A DNA stretch of 19,637 nt from an uncultured Oscillospiraceae bacterium. Lineage in GTDB: Bacteria; Bacillota; Clostridia; Oscillospirales; Oscillospiraceae. The translations under genes were made by a program, and so were the position numbers. Positions 6,703 to 15,913 of this stretch are shown here, one piece after another. The notes beneath the pieces were generated by a model. That model made no database searches, was not told the DNA's origin, and worked only from the letters and a program-made list of their open reading frames with translations. The first letter of the stretch is position 1. Each line of letters opens with the position of its first letter. Where the stretch lies: the NCBI GenBank assembly GCA_934567115.1, contig CAKTJA010000009.1, forward strand, positions 1 to 19,637, in the 5' to 3' direction.

Positions 6703-6731
6703 TTGACGCGAAGTTTTATTCGTGCTATAAT
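6703..6731 (+). promoter_or_regulatory. Near-consensus promoter for the RHH - DUF6809-like operon
   Basis: TTGACG (6703-6708) and TATAAT (6726-6731) are 17 bases apart. The leader to the ribbon-helix-helix start at 6893 would be about 155 bases and contains the TTATAAC repeats. The site is close to the start of the divergent XRE gene, as expected for a repressor-controlled cassette. Confidence 0.7.
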
Positions 6732-6805
6732 TTTGTAAAATACGAAGAAAACTTCACATCTATATAAATTATACTCAAGACTTATTAAACACTGTTCAGC
6801 AGTGG

Positions 6806-6840
6806 TTATAACTGTTAATAATTATAACATAAATTATAAC
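6806..6840. repeat. Three TTATAAC direct repeats, possible operator
   Basis: TTATAAC occurs at 6806-6812, 6822-6828 and 6834-6840 (start spacing 16 and 12), all between the divergent XRE and ribbon-helix-helix genes. A CACTG-ttcag-CAGTG inverted repeat lies just before (6790-6804). Either could bind the XRE or ribbon-helix-helix protein; this is inference from position. Confidence 0.45.
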
Positions 6841-6892
6841 ATATAATGTATGCATCGTGCGGGATAAAATCTGCTTAAAGGAGTTGATTTTC

Positions 6893-7114
6893 ATGCCGGA
6901 AGACAAACTTATTATCAAGACCAAGCGCCCTAAGGGCGAGGACGGATTTCGTACCTTTTCTATTCGCACCAGAGAAGAAACCGCTCAACGTCTGGATGAG
7001 GTCTGTATAAAATCAGGATATAGCCGAAATGCCATTATTGGAGCATTCCTGGACTATGCTTTGGAAAACTGCGAGATTCAGGAAGACCGGCATGACTATC
7101 CAGGTGATGATTGA
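6893..7114 (+). CDS. Ribbon-helix-helix (Arc/CopG-type) DNA-binding protein
   Basis: The protein has 73 residues. ATG 6893 is preferred over an upstream GTG at 6857 because AAAGGAG lies nine bases before it. The core RTFSIRTREETAQRLDEVC (about 22-40) supplies the beta strand and first helix, and SGYSRNAIIGAFLDYALEN the turn and second helix with the usual S-R-N pattern. The N-terminus is basic (KTKRPKGEDG) and the tail acidic. Such small proteins are typical of plasmid, ICE and toxin-antitoxin loci, where they repress their own operon or build the relaxosome. The next gene starts nine bases after its stop and shares its transcript. No relaxase or toxin is visible beside it. Confidence 0.88.
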   Translation: MPEDKLIIKTKRPKGEDGFRTFSIRTREETAQRLDEVCIKSGYSRNAIIGAFLDYALENCEIQEDRHDYPGDD

Positions 7115-7123
7115 GGTGTTGAA

Positions 7124-7375
7124 ATGGACAATTATATGGATGCGTTGTATGAGTACATTTGTGATGAATGCAGTCACAGCTTTTGTTACACGGAGGAGTA
7201 TATCCGACTGAACACGAAGGCGGAGGACTTGGAGACCAAGCTGCACGAGGCTCTTACGCAGGAGCAGAGCGACATGCTGTTTGAGCTGGTCTGCGCGCGC
7301 GAGGGCTTGATGTCCATTGGTCAGCGCGCGGTTTTTCAGCGCGCGTTTTCGCTTGGCAAGGAGATGGCGCGGTGA
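7124..7375 (+). CDS. Small DUF6809-like protein of unknown function
   Basis: The protein has 83 residues. The start is behind GAGGTG five bases upstream, which overlaps the end of the ribbon-helix-helix gene. The layout fits small clostridial proteins of the DUF6809 type: an N-terminal helix MDNYMDALYEYI, a short variable loop with two cysteines (CDEC), a central helix with KLHEALTQEQSDMLFELV, and a final GQRAVFQRAFSLGKEMA motif. The family has no assigned function and is usually found in integrative elements and prophages. No catalytic residues or membrane segments are seen. The stop codon falls exactly where the right copy of the large inverted repeat begins. Confidence 0.75.
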   Translation: MDNYMDALYEYICDECSHSFCYTEEYIRLNTKAEDLETKLHEALTQEQSDMLFELVCAREGLMSIGQRAVFQRAFSLGKEMAR

Positions 7376-7380
7376 CAGGC

Positions 7381-7596
7381 GCATAGGCTTTTCGAAGCCC
7401 GCCGCAGCAGCGGTTGAGCGGAAAGAGGAGCAGGGGCAGATCGAAAGCCGCTGCAAAAAATTGCAGGCAGTGCTTTGCGCAGCGCGTGCAGCGCCGGCCT
7501 TGCAGGGACGTGCAATGCGGGGTCGAGGGGTGTCCCCTCGTTGTCTCTGGGGGTTCCAAAGGGGGTGGTCTCTTCAACTAAGAGACTACCCCCTTT
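7381..7596 (-). repeat. Right copy of the ~220-bp inverted repeat
   Basis: Reverse-complement counterpart of 6251-6472. Matching blocks on the plus strand: AGCGGAAAGAGGAGC (7417-7431), ATCGAAAGCCGC (7440-7451), GGGGTCGAGGGG (7519-7530), and an outer hairpin with AAAGGGGGTGGTCTCTT (7558-7574) paired to AAGAGACTACCCCCTTT (7580-7596), 17 pairs with one G-T. The outer hairpin ends 12 bases after the secA stop and may also serve as the secA terminator, although no long T run follows. Confidence 0.8.
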
Positions 7597-7608
7597 GTTA
7601 TGGTCGCG

Positions 7609-10341
<2,733 letters not shown>

Positions 10342-10425
10342 ATAAAAAACTTCCTTTCGGGGGAATTCAAAAAAATACATTTTATGCGCGGAGCGCGGTC
10401 GCCGCCGCGCGGCAAATTCTCATAT

Positions 10426-10454
10426 AGTATAACACGGCGCATACCGATATGCAA
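10426..10454 (-). promoter_or_regulatory. Probable secA promoter
   Basis: On the minus strand TTGCAT (10454-10449) and TATACT (10431-10426) are spaced by 17 bases, 85 bases before the SecA ATG. The local sequence is AT-rich against a GC-rich background. Confidence 0.6.
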
Positions 10455-10541
10455 AGGAAAAATGGCGCAGAATATGAACGACGGGTAAATTTACAGACAA
10501 AGCGGGCTGTGTGCTTCTTGCAAGCGTTGGGCGCATATGGT

Positions 10542-10762
10542 AGAATAATCGCAGGGTAATTATTCTGCTTCGGCCTCAGCCGCGCTTCCGGTCCGCTGAG
10601 CGGACGTCCGAAAAGCGTGACCGCCTCACCCTTTCGCTGACGCTTCACGGCAGAATAATTGCGGGATTATTATGCCCTTGCTCCAGCCGCCTTTCCCGCC
10701 CGCCGTGTAGGCGGCTGAAAAGCGCGGCGGACGTGCCGTTCCGCCGTCCGAGGGCATAATAA
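10542..10762. repeat. Two tandem multi-branch hairpin repeats in the secA - ribonuclease gap
   Basis: The gap between secA and the metallo-beta-lactamase gene holds no gene. Two units of about 110 bases begin alike (AGAATAATCGCAGGG at 10542; AGAATAATTGCGGGA at 10652). Unit A is closed by AATTATTCTGC (10558-10568) with GCAGAATAATT (10650-10660). Unit B is closed by TTATTATGCCCT (10667-10678) with AGGGCATAATAA (10751-10762). Inside each are two further hairpins, for example GTCCGC-tga-GCGGAC in A and AGCCGCC/GGCGGCT in B. AGAATAAT can also pair with the ATTATTCT just after it, giving alternative folds. The AT-rich feet and GC-rich arms suggest a miniature repeat family or a structured leader. 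Confidence 0.7.
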
Positions 10763-10863
10763 ACGCAGACTGACCGCTCCGCCTTGCTCCCGCCCGGTTT
10801 TATCCGCGCGGCGGAGAAGGCGCGGCGGTGAAACGGACAAAATTAGGGCAGGAGGATTTTGCA

Positions 10864-12456
10864 ATGAAACTATATTTTTACGGGGCCGACCGCTGCGTTA
10901 CCGGCTCCTGTCACTGCGTTGAGATCAACGGCAAGCGCATTCTGGTGGACTGCGGCCTTCAGCAGGGACGCGACGAGCTGGACAACGAAAGCTTCCCCTT
11001 TGCGCCGAACCAGATCGACTGCCTTCTGGTGACGCACGCGCACATCGACCACACGGGCCGCATCCCCCTGCTTGTCAAGCGGGGCTTCCGCGGTCGCATT
11101 CTGACCACGCGCGTTACGGCGGAGCTGATGCGCATCATGCTGCTCGACTCCGCTCACATTCAGGAGAGCGACGCCGAGTACGCCAACCGCAAGGGCGAGC
11201 GCGCGGGGCGCGAGCATGTCGAGCCGCTTTACACGAGCGAGGACGCCGCCGCCGTCATGCAGTACGTCACCGTATGCGAGTACAACGAGACGGTCCCGCT
11301 GTGCGAGGGGGTGAACGTCACGTTCACCGACGCGGGGCACCTGCTCGGCAGCGCGAGCATCACGATGGCGCTGGAGGAGGGCGGCGTTCAAAAGACGCTT
11401 GTGTTCTCCGGCGATATCGGCAACGTCGATCAGCCCATCATCCGCGACCCGCAGATGCTGCACAAGGCGGACTACGTTGTGATGGAATCCACCTACGGCG
11501 ACCGCAACCATACTGAGGTGTGGAGCTATACCGACGAGCTTGCCTCCATCATCGACGAGACGCTTGCGCGCGGCGGAAACGTCATCATTCCCTCGTTCGC
11601 CGTCGGACGCACGCAGGAGCTGCTCTACTTCATTCGCGAGATCAAGGACCAGCGCCTTGTGACCTCCGTTCCGGACTTCCCGGTATACATCGACTCTCCG
11701 CTGGCAAAGGCTGCCACCACGGTCTTCTGCGGCGACCTGCGCGGCTATCTTGACGAGGACGCGCTCGAGCTGGTGCGCGACGGGACGCACATGTTCTCGT
11801 TCCCGAACCTGCATCTGGTCGAGACGGGCGAGGAGTCCAAGCTTCTCAACATGGACAAAACGCCGAAGATCATCATTTCCGCCTCCGGCATGTGCGACGC
11901 GGGGCGCATCCGCCATCACCTCAAGCACAATCTCTGGCGGAAGGACTGCTCGGTGGTGTTCGTCGGCTTCCAGTCCCCGGGGACGCTGGGGCGCAAGCTG
12001 CTCGACGGCGCGCAGAGCGTGAAGCTCTTCGGCGAGGAGATCGCCGTCAAGGCGAAGGTGGTCAACTTCCAGGGACTGTCCTCCCACGCCGACCACGACC
12101 ATCTGCTTGAGTGGATCAAGGCGTTCGATCCGCGGCCCGCGCAGGTCTTCGTCGTCCACGGCGACGCCGACGTTGCGCCGGTCTTTGCCGAGGAGCTTGG
12201 CTCGCTCGGCTTCCGCGCGCACGCCGCAAAGTTCACCGAGAGCTACGATCTCGCGGCGGACGCCATGCTCAGCGAGGGCTACATTGCCGAGCGCAAGCGC
12301 ACGGCGAAGGCCTCCCGCGCGGACAATCTTTACGGGAAGCTTCTTGCCGCGGGCGAGTCTCTGCTGGAGCTTATCCGCAAGAGCAAGGGCATGCCGAACA
12401 AGGACGTTATCTCCTTTACGGGGCAGATCATTTCCCTCATCAACAAATACAGGTGA
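10864..12456 (+). CDS. Beta-CASP metallo-beta-lactamase ribonuclease (RNA-processing MBL)
   Basis: The protein has 530 residues. ATG 10864 is taken because AGGAGG lies just upstream; an in-frame ATG at 10828 has no such site. The metallo-beta-lactamase half shows HAHIDH (58-63) as the zinc motif, GHLLGSASI, FSGDIG and ESTYGDR. The beta-CASP insert shows VIIPSFAVGRTQELLYFI, DSPLA and the IISASGMCDAGRIRHHL segment; the C-terminal KVVNFQGLSSHADHDHLLEW provides the last histidines. Its closest described relatives are the TTHA0252/Ysh1-like exo- and endoribonucleases rather than RNase J. It is cytoplasmic and likely acts in RNA turnover. The last about 60 residues form a basic extension. rlmD follows after nine bases, so the two are probably one transcript and both act on RNA. 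Confidence 0.93.
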   Translation: MKLYFYGADRCVTGSCHCVEINGKRILVDCGLQQGRDELDNESFPFAPNQIDCLLVTHAHIDHTGRIPLLVKRGFRGRILTTRVTAELMRIMLLDSAHIQESDAEYANRKGERAGREHVEPLYTSEDAAAVMQYVTVCEYNETVPLCEGVNVTFTDAGHLLGSASITMALEEGGVQKTLVFSGDIGNVDQPIIRDPQMLHKADYVVMESTYGDRNHTEVWSYTDELASIIDETLARGGNVIIPSFAVGRTQELLYFIREIKDQRLVTSVPDFPVYIDSPLAKAATTVFCGDLRGYLDEDALELVRDGTHMFSFPNLHLVETGEESKLLNMDKTPKIIISASGMCDAGRIRHHLKHNLWRKDCSVVFVGFQSPGTLGRKLLDGAQSVKLFGEEIAVKAKVVNFQGLSSHADHDHLLEWIKAFDPRPAQVFVVHGDADVAPVFAEELGSLGFRAHAAKFTESYDLAADAMLSEGYIAERKRTAKASRADNLYGKLLAAGESLLELIRKSKGMPNKDVISFTGQIISLINKYR

Positions 12457-12465
12457 TGTTCCGGT

Positions 12466-13845
12466 ATGAAGCTTGCGAAGAATCAGGAGCATGTCGTCAC
12501 CATAGAGGGCTATTCGGGAGAGGGCGCGGGCGTTGCGCGGATCGACGGCTTTGTCGTTTTCGTGCAGGGGGCGCTGCGGGGCGAGGTCTGCCGCGTCCTC
12601 ATCCTGAAGGTGCTCCGGTCTGTGGCCTTCGCCAGAGTGACGGAGCTGCTTTCCCCCTCGCCGCACCGCGTCCGGCCGGACTGCCCGTATTTTCCGCGCT
12701 GCGGCGGCTGCACCTATCGCCATATGGACTATGAGGAGGAGCTTGCGCTCAAGCGCCGGCGCGTGCAGGACAACCTTGCCCGCATCGGCGGGAGCGGCGT
12801 TGAGGTGGAGGAGATCCTCGGCGCGCGGGAGACCGCGCGCTACCGCAACAAGGCGCAGTACCCGGTCTCGCCGTCCGGTGCGGTCGGCTTTTACCGCGCG
12901 CGCACGCACGAGGTCATAGATACGCCTACCTGCCTTCTGGTCAAGCGTGAGGCGGAGGCGGCGGCCGGCGCGGTGCGGGAGTATCTGCGCCGGGGTCTTG
13001 CGGACGGATATGATGAGAGGACGGGGCGCGGGCTTGTGCGGCACGTCTATGTGCGCTCCAACGCGGAGGGCGGGTGCCTGATTTGTCTGCTCGTCAACGG
13101 CGAATCGCTCCCGCACGAAGGAGAGCTGGTCGCGCTTTTGCGCCGCGCGTGTCCGTCGGCGGTGGGGATCGTGCTGGGCGTGAACCGCCGGAGGGACAAC
13201 GTGATCCTTGGCGAGCGGTACCGCACGCTCTGGGGAGAGGACCGACTGGAGGATACGCTGTGCGGGAGGACGTTTCGGCTGAGCGTTCCGTCATTTTATC
13301 AGGTCAACCGGGAACAGGCGGAGCGGCTGTACGAAAAGGCCGTGGAGTTTGCCGGGCTGACCGGGCGGGAGACGGTGCTCGACCTCTACTGCGGCGCGGG
13401 GACCATAACGCTTACGATGGCCGGCCGCGCCGCGCGCGTGATCGGCGCGGAGATCGTGCCGGAGGCAGTTGCCGACGCAAGGGAGAACGCGGCGCGGAAC
13501 GGCGTGGAGAATGCGGAGTTTTTCTGCGGGGACGCGAGCGCGGTCGCCGCCAGACTTGCGGCGGAGCGGCTGCGTCCGGACGTGATCACCGTGGACCCGC
13601 CGCGCAAGGGCCTGGCGGAGGACGTTGTCTCCGCGATCGCGCGGATGGGGCCGCCGCGTGTGGTCTATGTTTCCTGCGACAGCGCGACGCTCGCGCGGGA
13701 CGTCGGGCGCTTTGCGGCGCTTGGCTACCGGGCGGAGCGCGCCTGTGCGGTCGACCTGTTCCCCCGCGCCGACCATGTCGAGAGCGTGGTACTCTTGTCG
13801 CGGGAAGCGGAAGCCGGCGAGACAGCTGCGGCTCCCGGACCGTAA
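12466..13845 (+). CDS. rlmD: 23S rRNA (uracil-C5)-methyltransferase, RlmD/RumA family
   Basis: The protein has 459 residues. An N-terminal TRAM domain (about 8-62, GYSGEGAGVARIDGFVVFV) binds RNA. The 4Fe-4S cysteines are present in CPYFPRCGGC (C73, C79, C82) and C156. The Rossmann methyltransferase part has DLYCGAGT (306-313) for S-adenosylmethionine, DPPR (377-380), and the catalytic cysteine C404 in VVYVSCDSATLARDV. The family methylates U1939 and/or U747 of 23S rRNA; Bacillota paralogues (RlmCD) differ in which sites they use, so the exact uridine is uncertain. The ribosome-binding site is weak, and the gene follows the beta-CASP ribonuclease closely, suggesting readthrough translation in an RNA-maturation operon. 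Confidence 0.95.
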   Translation: MKLAKNQEHVVTIEGYSGEGAGVARIDGFVVFVQGALRGEVCRVLILKVLRSVAFARVTELLSPSPHRVRPDCPYFPRCGGCTYRHMDYEEELALKRRRVQDNLARIGGSGVEVEEILGARETARYRNKAQYPVSPSGAVGFYRARTHEVIDTPTCLLVKREAEAAAGAVREYLRRGLADGYDERTGRGLVRHVYVRSNAEGGCLICLLVNGESLPHEGELVALLRRACPSAVGIVLGVNRRRDNVILGERYRTLWGEDRLEDTLCGRTFRLSVPSFYQVNREQAERLYEKAVEFAGLTGRETVLDLYCGAGTITLTMAGRAARVIGAEIVPEAVADARENAARNGVENAEFFCGDASAVAARLAAERLRPDVITVDPPRKGLAEDVVSAIARMGPPRVVYVSCDSATLARDVGRFAALGYRAERACAVDLFPRADHVESVVLLSREAEAGETAAAPGP

Positions 13846-14059
13846 GCGCATTCGGCAGTATACAGCAGGGGAGGTACGGACTCAAAGTCCATACGGCATA
13901 TTGCCGGGGTCGGCGCATGGTCGGGCCGGATATGCACAAAGCGCCGAACGCAGTGGAGCAGAGGAAGCATGAGAATCATTCCTGCCCGCCCGAAAAGGTT
14001 GAGGCGATCAAGGATGCGCGGCGGCATTTCGGCTTGGTTTCAGAGTGATCGTACTGCAA
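13846..14059 (+). other. Hairpin-rich gap after rlmD, possible structured 3' RNA
   Basis: Several hairpins follow one another: GGACT-caa-AGTCC (13878-13890), CGGCA-tat-TGCCG (13894-13906), GGCGC with GCGCC (13912-13916 and 13941-13945), AGGA and ATGA with TCAT and TCCT (13962-13983), and GCGATCA pairing with TGATCGT (about 14004 and 14046), then the terminator. No known riboswitch or RNA family is recognised, and there is no plus-strand gene directly downstream to control. A small ORF overlaps it, so RNA and peptide readings compete. Confidence 0.3.
13917..14048 (+). CDS. Possible 43-residue small protein, unrecognised
   Basis: The ATG at 13917 is preceded by GGGG seven bases upstream, a weak ribosome-binding site. 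The 43-residue product is charged and soluble (MVGPDMHKAPNAVEQRK..., ending KVEAIKDARRHFGLVSE), with one cysteine, no signal peptide and no known motif. The stop codon is only 12 bases before a strong terminator, which is the best argument that it is real. Against it: the frame is short and the sequence also folds into consecutive hairpins. Confidence 0.25.
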   Translation: MVGPDMHKAPNAVEQRKHENHSCPPEKVEAIKDARRHFGLVSE

Positions 14060-14103
14060 AAGCCCGGCATCACGTCAAGCGGCGTGGTGCCGGGCTTCTT
14101 TTT
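14060..14103 (+). terminator. Strong rho-independent terminator
   Basis: AAGCCCGGCA plus CACG (14060-14074) pairs with CGTG plus TGCCGGGCTT (14083-14097), about 15 pairs including one T-G, followed by CTTTTT. It ends the ribonuclease - rlmD transcript and, with four T on the other strand, may also serve the convergent permease gene. Confidence 0.88.
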
Positions 14104-14187
14104 GTGCAAAAAGCCGCTGCTTTTCAAAATGCGTCGCGGAAAGACGCTTGGCCTGATGACGCTGCTCCTCAGAGCGCCGTCCTTTTT

Positions 14188-15273
14188 TCACGCCTCCGCG
14201 CCCGGCTGCGCGGGAAGCTCGCGTCCCGCCGCCCGCACCTGAGAGGCGAGCAGCAGAAGAAACGGAAACAGAATCATGCCGGCTACGCCGAAGGCGCGGA
14301 AGCCGAGGTACATTGCGGCGAGGGACGCGACGCTCGGAAGCCCCGTCTGTGCGGAGATCAGTCTCGGCTCGGCGATATTGCGCACGATCAGCGTGCACAG
14401 GTACAGCACGATCAGCGCTGCGCCGCGCGGGACGGAGCCGAGCAGCAGCTCGACCAGCGCCCAGGGGATCAGGACGGTCCCGGTCCCGAACACGGGCAGC
14501 GCATCGACCAGCGCGGTCAGAAAGGCGGCGAGCAGGGCGAAGCGGTCGCCCAGCATCGAGAAGCCCAGCAGAAGCTGGCAGAAGGTCAAAAGAAACAAAA
14601 TGGCCTGAGCGCGTAGCCAGCGGACGATGGAGCGCGTTACGCCGCTGCGCAGAAGGCGGGCCTTCGCTCTGTGCTTTTCGGGAAGAAGGGAGAGCGCGGC
14701 CGCGCGCAGTCCGGGGTACGAGGCAGAGGTGAAGAAAACGGCGAGTACGGTCGTGGCAAAGAACAGGACGAAGCGCGGCACGGCAGAGGCCAGCGATCCG
14801 AGCGAGACGAGCAGCCTTGAGGAAAGCTGCGCAAGCGCCGCGCCGCCCTCCTCCGCCCAGCCGGACAGCTGCGAGGAGATCAGCTCCTGAAGCCATGCGG
14901 GGCATGGCGAGCAGTATTCCTCCAGCCGTGCGAGCAGGTCCGAGGTCAGCGCGGGCAGCGCGTCGAGCAGCGCGGGGACCTGAAGCAGGAAGCCGGTCGC
15001 CTCGGAAAAGAGCGCGGAGAGCAGAAGTGAGAGCAGTCCGCCGAGCAGGAACAGCAGAAACAGCGTCAGCAGCGCGGCGGAAAACCCGCGCTTGAACCGA
15101 AGGGAGCGGCGCAGAAACGAGACGGCCGGCTCCATCGCGGCGGCAGCGGCGGCGGCAAGAAGAAAGGGGAGGAGCCACCACAGAAGAAAGCGGAAAAACA
15201 GGTACAGCGCTGCGGCGAGCACAAACAGACAGGCCGCGTTCAGCAGAAATTCCTTTTTTTGAGAGGACCGCAC
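14188..15273 (-). CDS. AI-2E family membrane protein, YtvI-like
   Basis: The protein has 361 residues from a GTG at 15273, chosen because AAGGAGG lies seven bases upstream and the frame upstream of it is not protein-like. There are about seven to eight hydrophobic segments: two near the N-terminus (about 13-45), one at about 65-90, then a soluble amphipathic region about 95-150 with two cysteines (EYCSPCPAW), one at about 165-190, and a cluster from about 235 to the C-terminus. The segment VDALPVFGTGTVLIPWAL is characteristic of the sporulation-associated YtvI branch of the AI-2E/PerM family. The transport role of the family is not settled (autoinducer, ions or signalling). The gene is divergent from pheB and convergent with the ribonuclease - rlmD operon; no neighbour clarifies its task. 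Confidence 0.85.
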   Translation of the reverse strand: MRSSQKKEFLLNAACLFVLAAALYLFFRFLLWWLLPFLLAAAAAAAMEPAVSFLRRSLRFKRGFSAALLTLFLLFLLGGLLSLLLSALFSEATGFLLQVPALLDALPALTSDLLARLEEYCSPCPAWLQELISSQLSGWAEEGGAALAQLSSRLLVSLGSLASAVPRFVLFFATTVLAVFFTSASYPGLRAAALSLLPEKHRAKARLLRSGVTRSIVRWLRAQAILFLLTFCQLLLGFSMLGDRFALLAAFLTALVDALPVFGTGTVLIPWALVELLLGSVPRGAALIVLYLCTLIVRNIAEPRLISAQTGLPSVASLAAMYLGFRAFGVAGMILFPFLLLLASQVRAAGRELPAQPGAEA

Positions 15274-15312
15274 GAAAAGCCTCCTTAGGCCGGGCGGAGC
15301 TGTAAAAAAATC

Positions 15313-15352
15313 TTGCTCTGCCCGTTGAAATGTGATAAACTGCACATATATT
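15313..15352 (+). promoter_or_regulatory. Promoter region of pheB (two overlapping candidates)
   Basis: TTGCTC (15313-15318) with TAAACT (15336-15341) at 17 bases, and TTGAAA (15325-15330) with TATATT (15347-15352) at 16 bases, overlap in the only AT-rich part of the divergent gap between the YtvI-like gene and pheB. The sequence alone does not decide between them. Confidence 0.55.
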
Positions 15353-15383
15353 GAAGACAAATGACCGCGGAAGGAGAACGGAT

Positions 15384-15824
15384 ATGGGGGCAAGGACGAA
15401 GTACTATCTGGTCGCGGCGGAGGCGCTGCCGGAGATTTTTCTCAAGGTCGCGGAGGCCAAGCGGATGCTTCACGCGGGCGAGGTCGCCACTGCGGGCGCG
15501 GCGGCGCGCCGGGTCGGCATCAGCCGCAGCGCCTTTTATAAGTACCGTGACAGCGTGCAGCCCTTCAACGATATGAAGACCGGGCGCATCATCACCTTCT
15601 ATGCGCTGCTGAAGGATAACCCGGGCGTGCTGAGCAATGTCCTCTCTATTTTTGCCGGTTCCGGGGCGAATATACTTACCATCAATCAGAGCATTCCGAC
15701 CAACGGCTGCGCCGCCGTCACCATCTCGGCGGAGACGAGCGACATGCGCGAGTCGATCGAGGAGCTGATCGCCTGTGCGGCGGAGACCGCCGGCGTGGTC
15801 CGCTTCGAGATCCTCGCGGGCTGA
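15384..15824 (+). CDS. pheB: ACT-domain regulatory protein, PheB/UPF0735 family
   Basis: The protein has 146 residues, the family length. ATG 15384 follows AAGGAG seven bases upstream. Residues about 5-55 form the family's N-terminal helical region, with a helix-turn-helix-like VGISRSAFYKYRDSVQPF. The C-terminal ACT domain (about 65-144) runs GRIITFYALLKDNPGVLSNV, then ILTINQSIPTNGCAAVTIS, closing with VVRFEILAG. ACT domains bind amino acids, and the family sits next to aromatic or aspartate-family amino acid genes. Here it precedes an aspartate kinase whose own regulatory region is reduced, so it may sense an amino acid on behalf of that enzyme or its gene (inference). The chorismate-mutase label given to some homologues is not supported by motifs. 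Confidence 0.9.
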   Translation: MGARTKYYLVAAEALPEIFLKVAEAKRMLHAGEVATAGAAARRVGISRSAFYKYRDSVQPFNDMKTGRIITFYALLKDNPGVLSNVLSIFAGSGANILTINQSIPTNGCAAVTISAETSDMRESIEELIACAAETAGVVRFEILAG

Positions 15825-15849
15825 ACCGGAGAGGGGACCACGGCATATT

Positions 15850-15893
15850 ATGGATCAGCAGACTGTGTTTGCAGTTTGCCGATCCATTTTTTT
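15850..15893 (+). terminator. Terminator/attenuator between pheB and the aspartate kinase gene
   Basis: ATGGATC (15850-15856) pairs with GATCCAT (15881-15887), and inside it CAGACTG with CAGTTTG, followed by seven T (15887-15893). Only 20 bases separate it from the kinase start, leaving no room for a separate promoter. The structure is therefore either an attenuator or sets the pheB to kinase expression ratio. A second hairpin, CGTGGTCC/GGACCACG (15794-15801 with 15835-15842), lies just upstream and does not overlap it. Confidence 0.75.
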
Positions 15894-15913
15894 GCAGGTG
15901 AGAAGGGGTCCCT

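Noticed and set aside
10870-13116. Long minus-strand open frame (748 codons) opposite the ribonuclease and rlmD genes
   Set aside because: It is the antisense shadow of two clearly identified plus-strand genes in GC-rich DNA. It has no ribosome-binding site, no family resemblance, and low-complexity A/R/V/D-rich composition.
15825-15913. Lysine riboswitch in front of the aspartate kinase
   Set aside because: The gap is under 90 bases, much too short for the roughly 170-base lysine aptamer, and none of its conserved segments is present.
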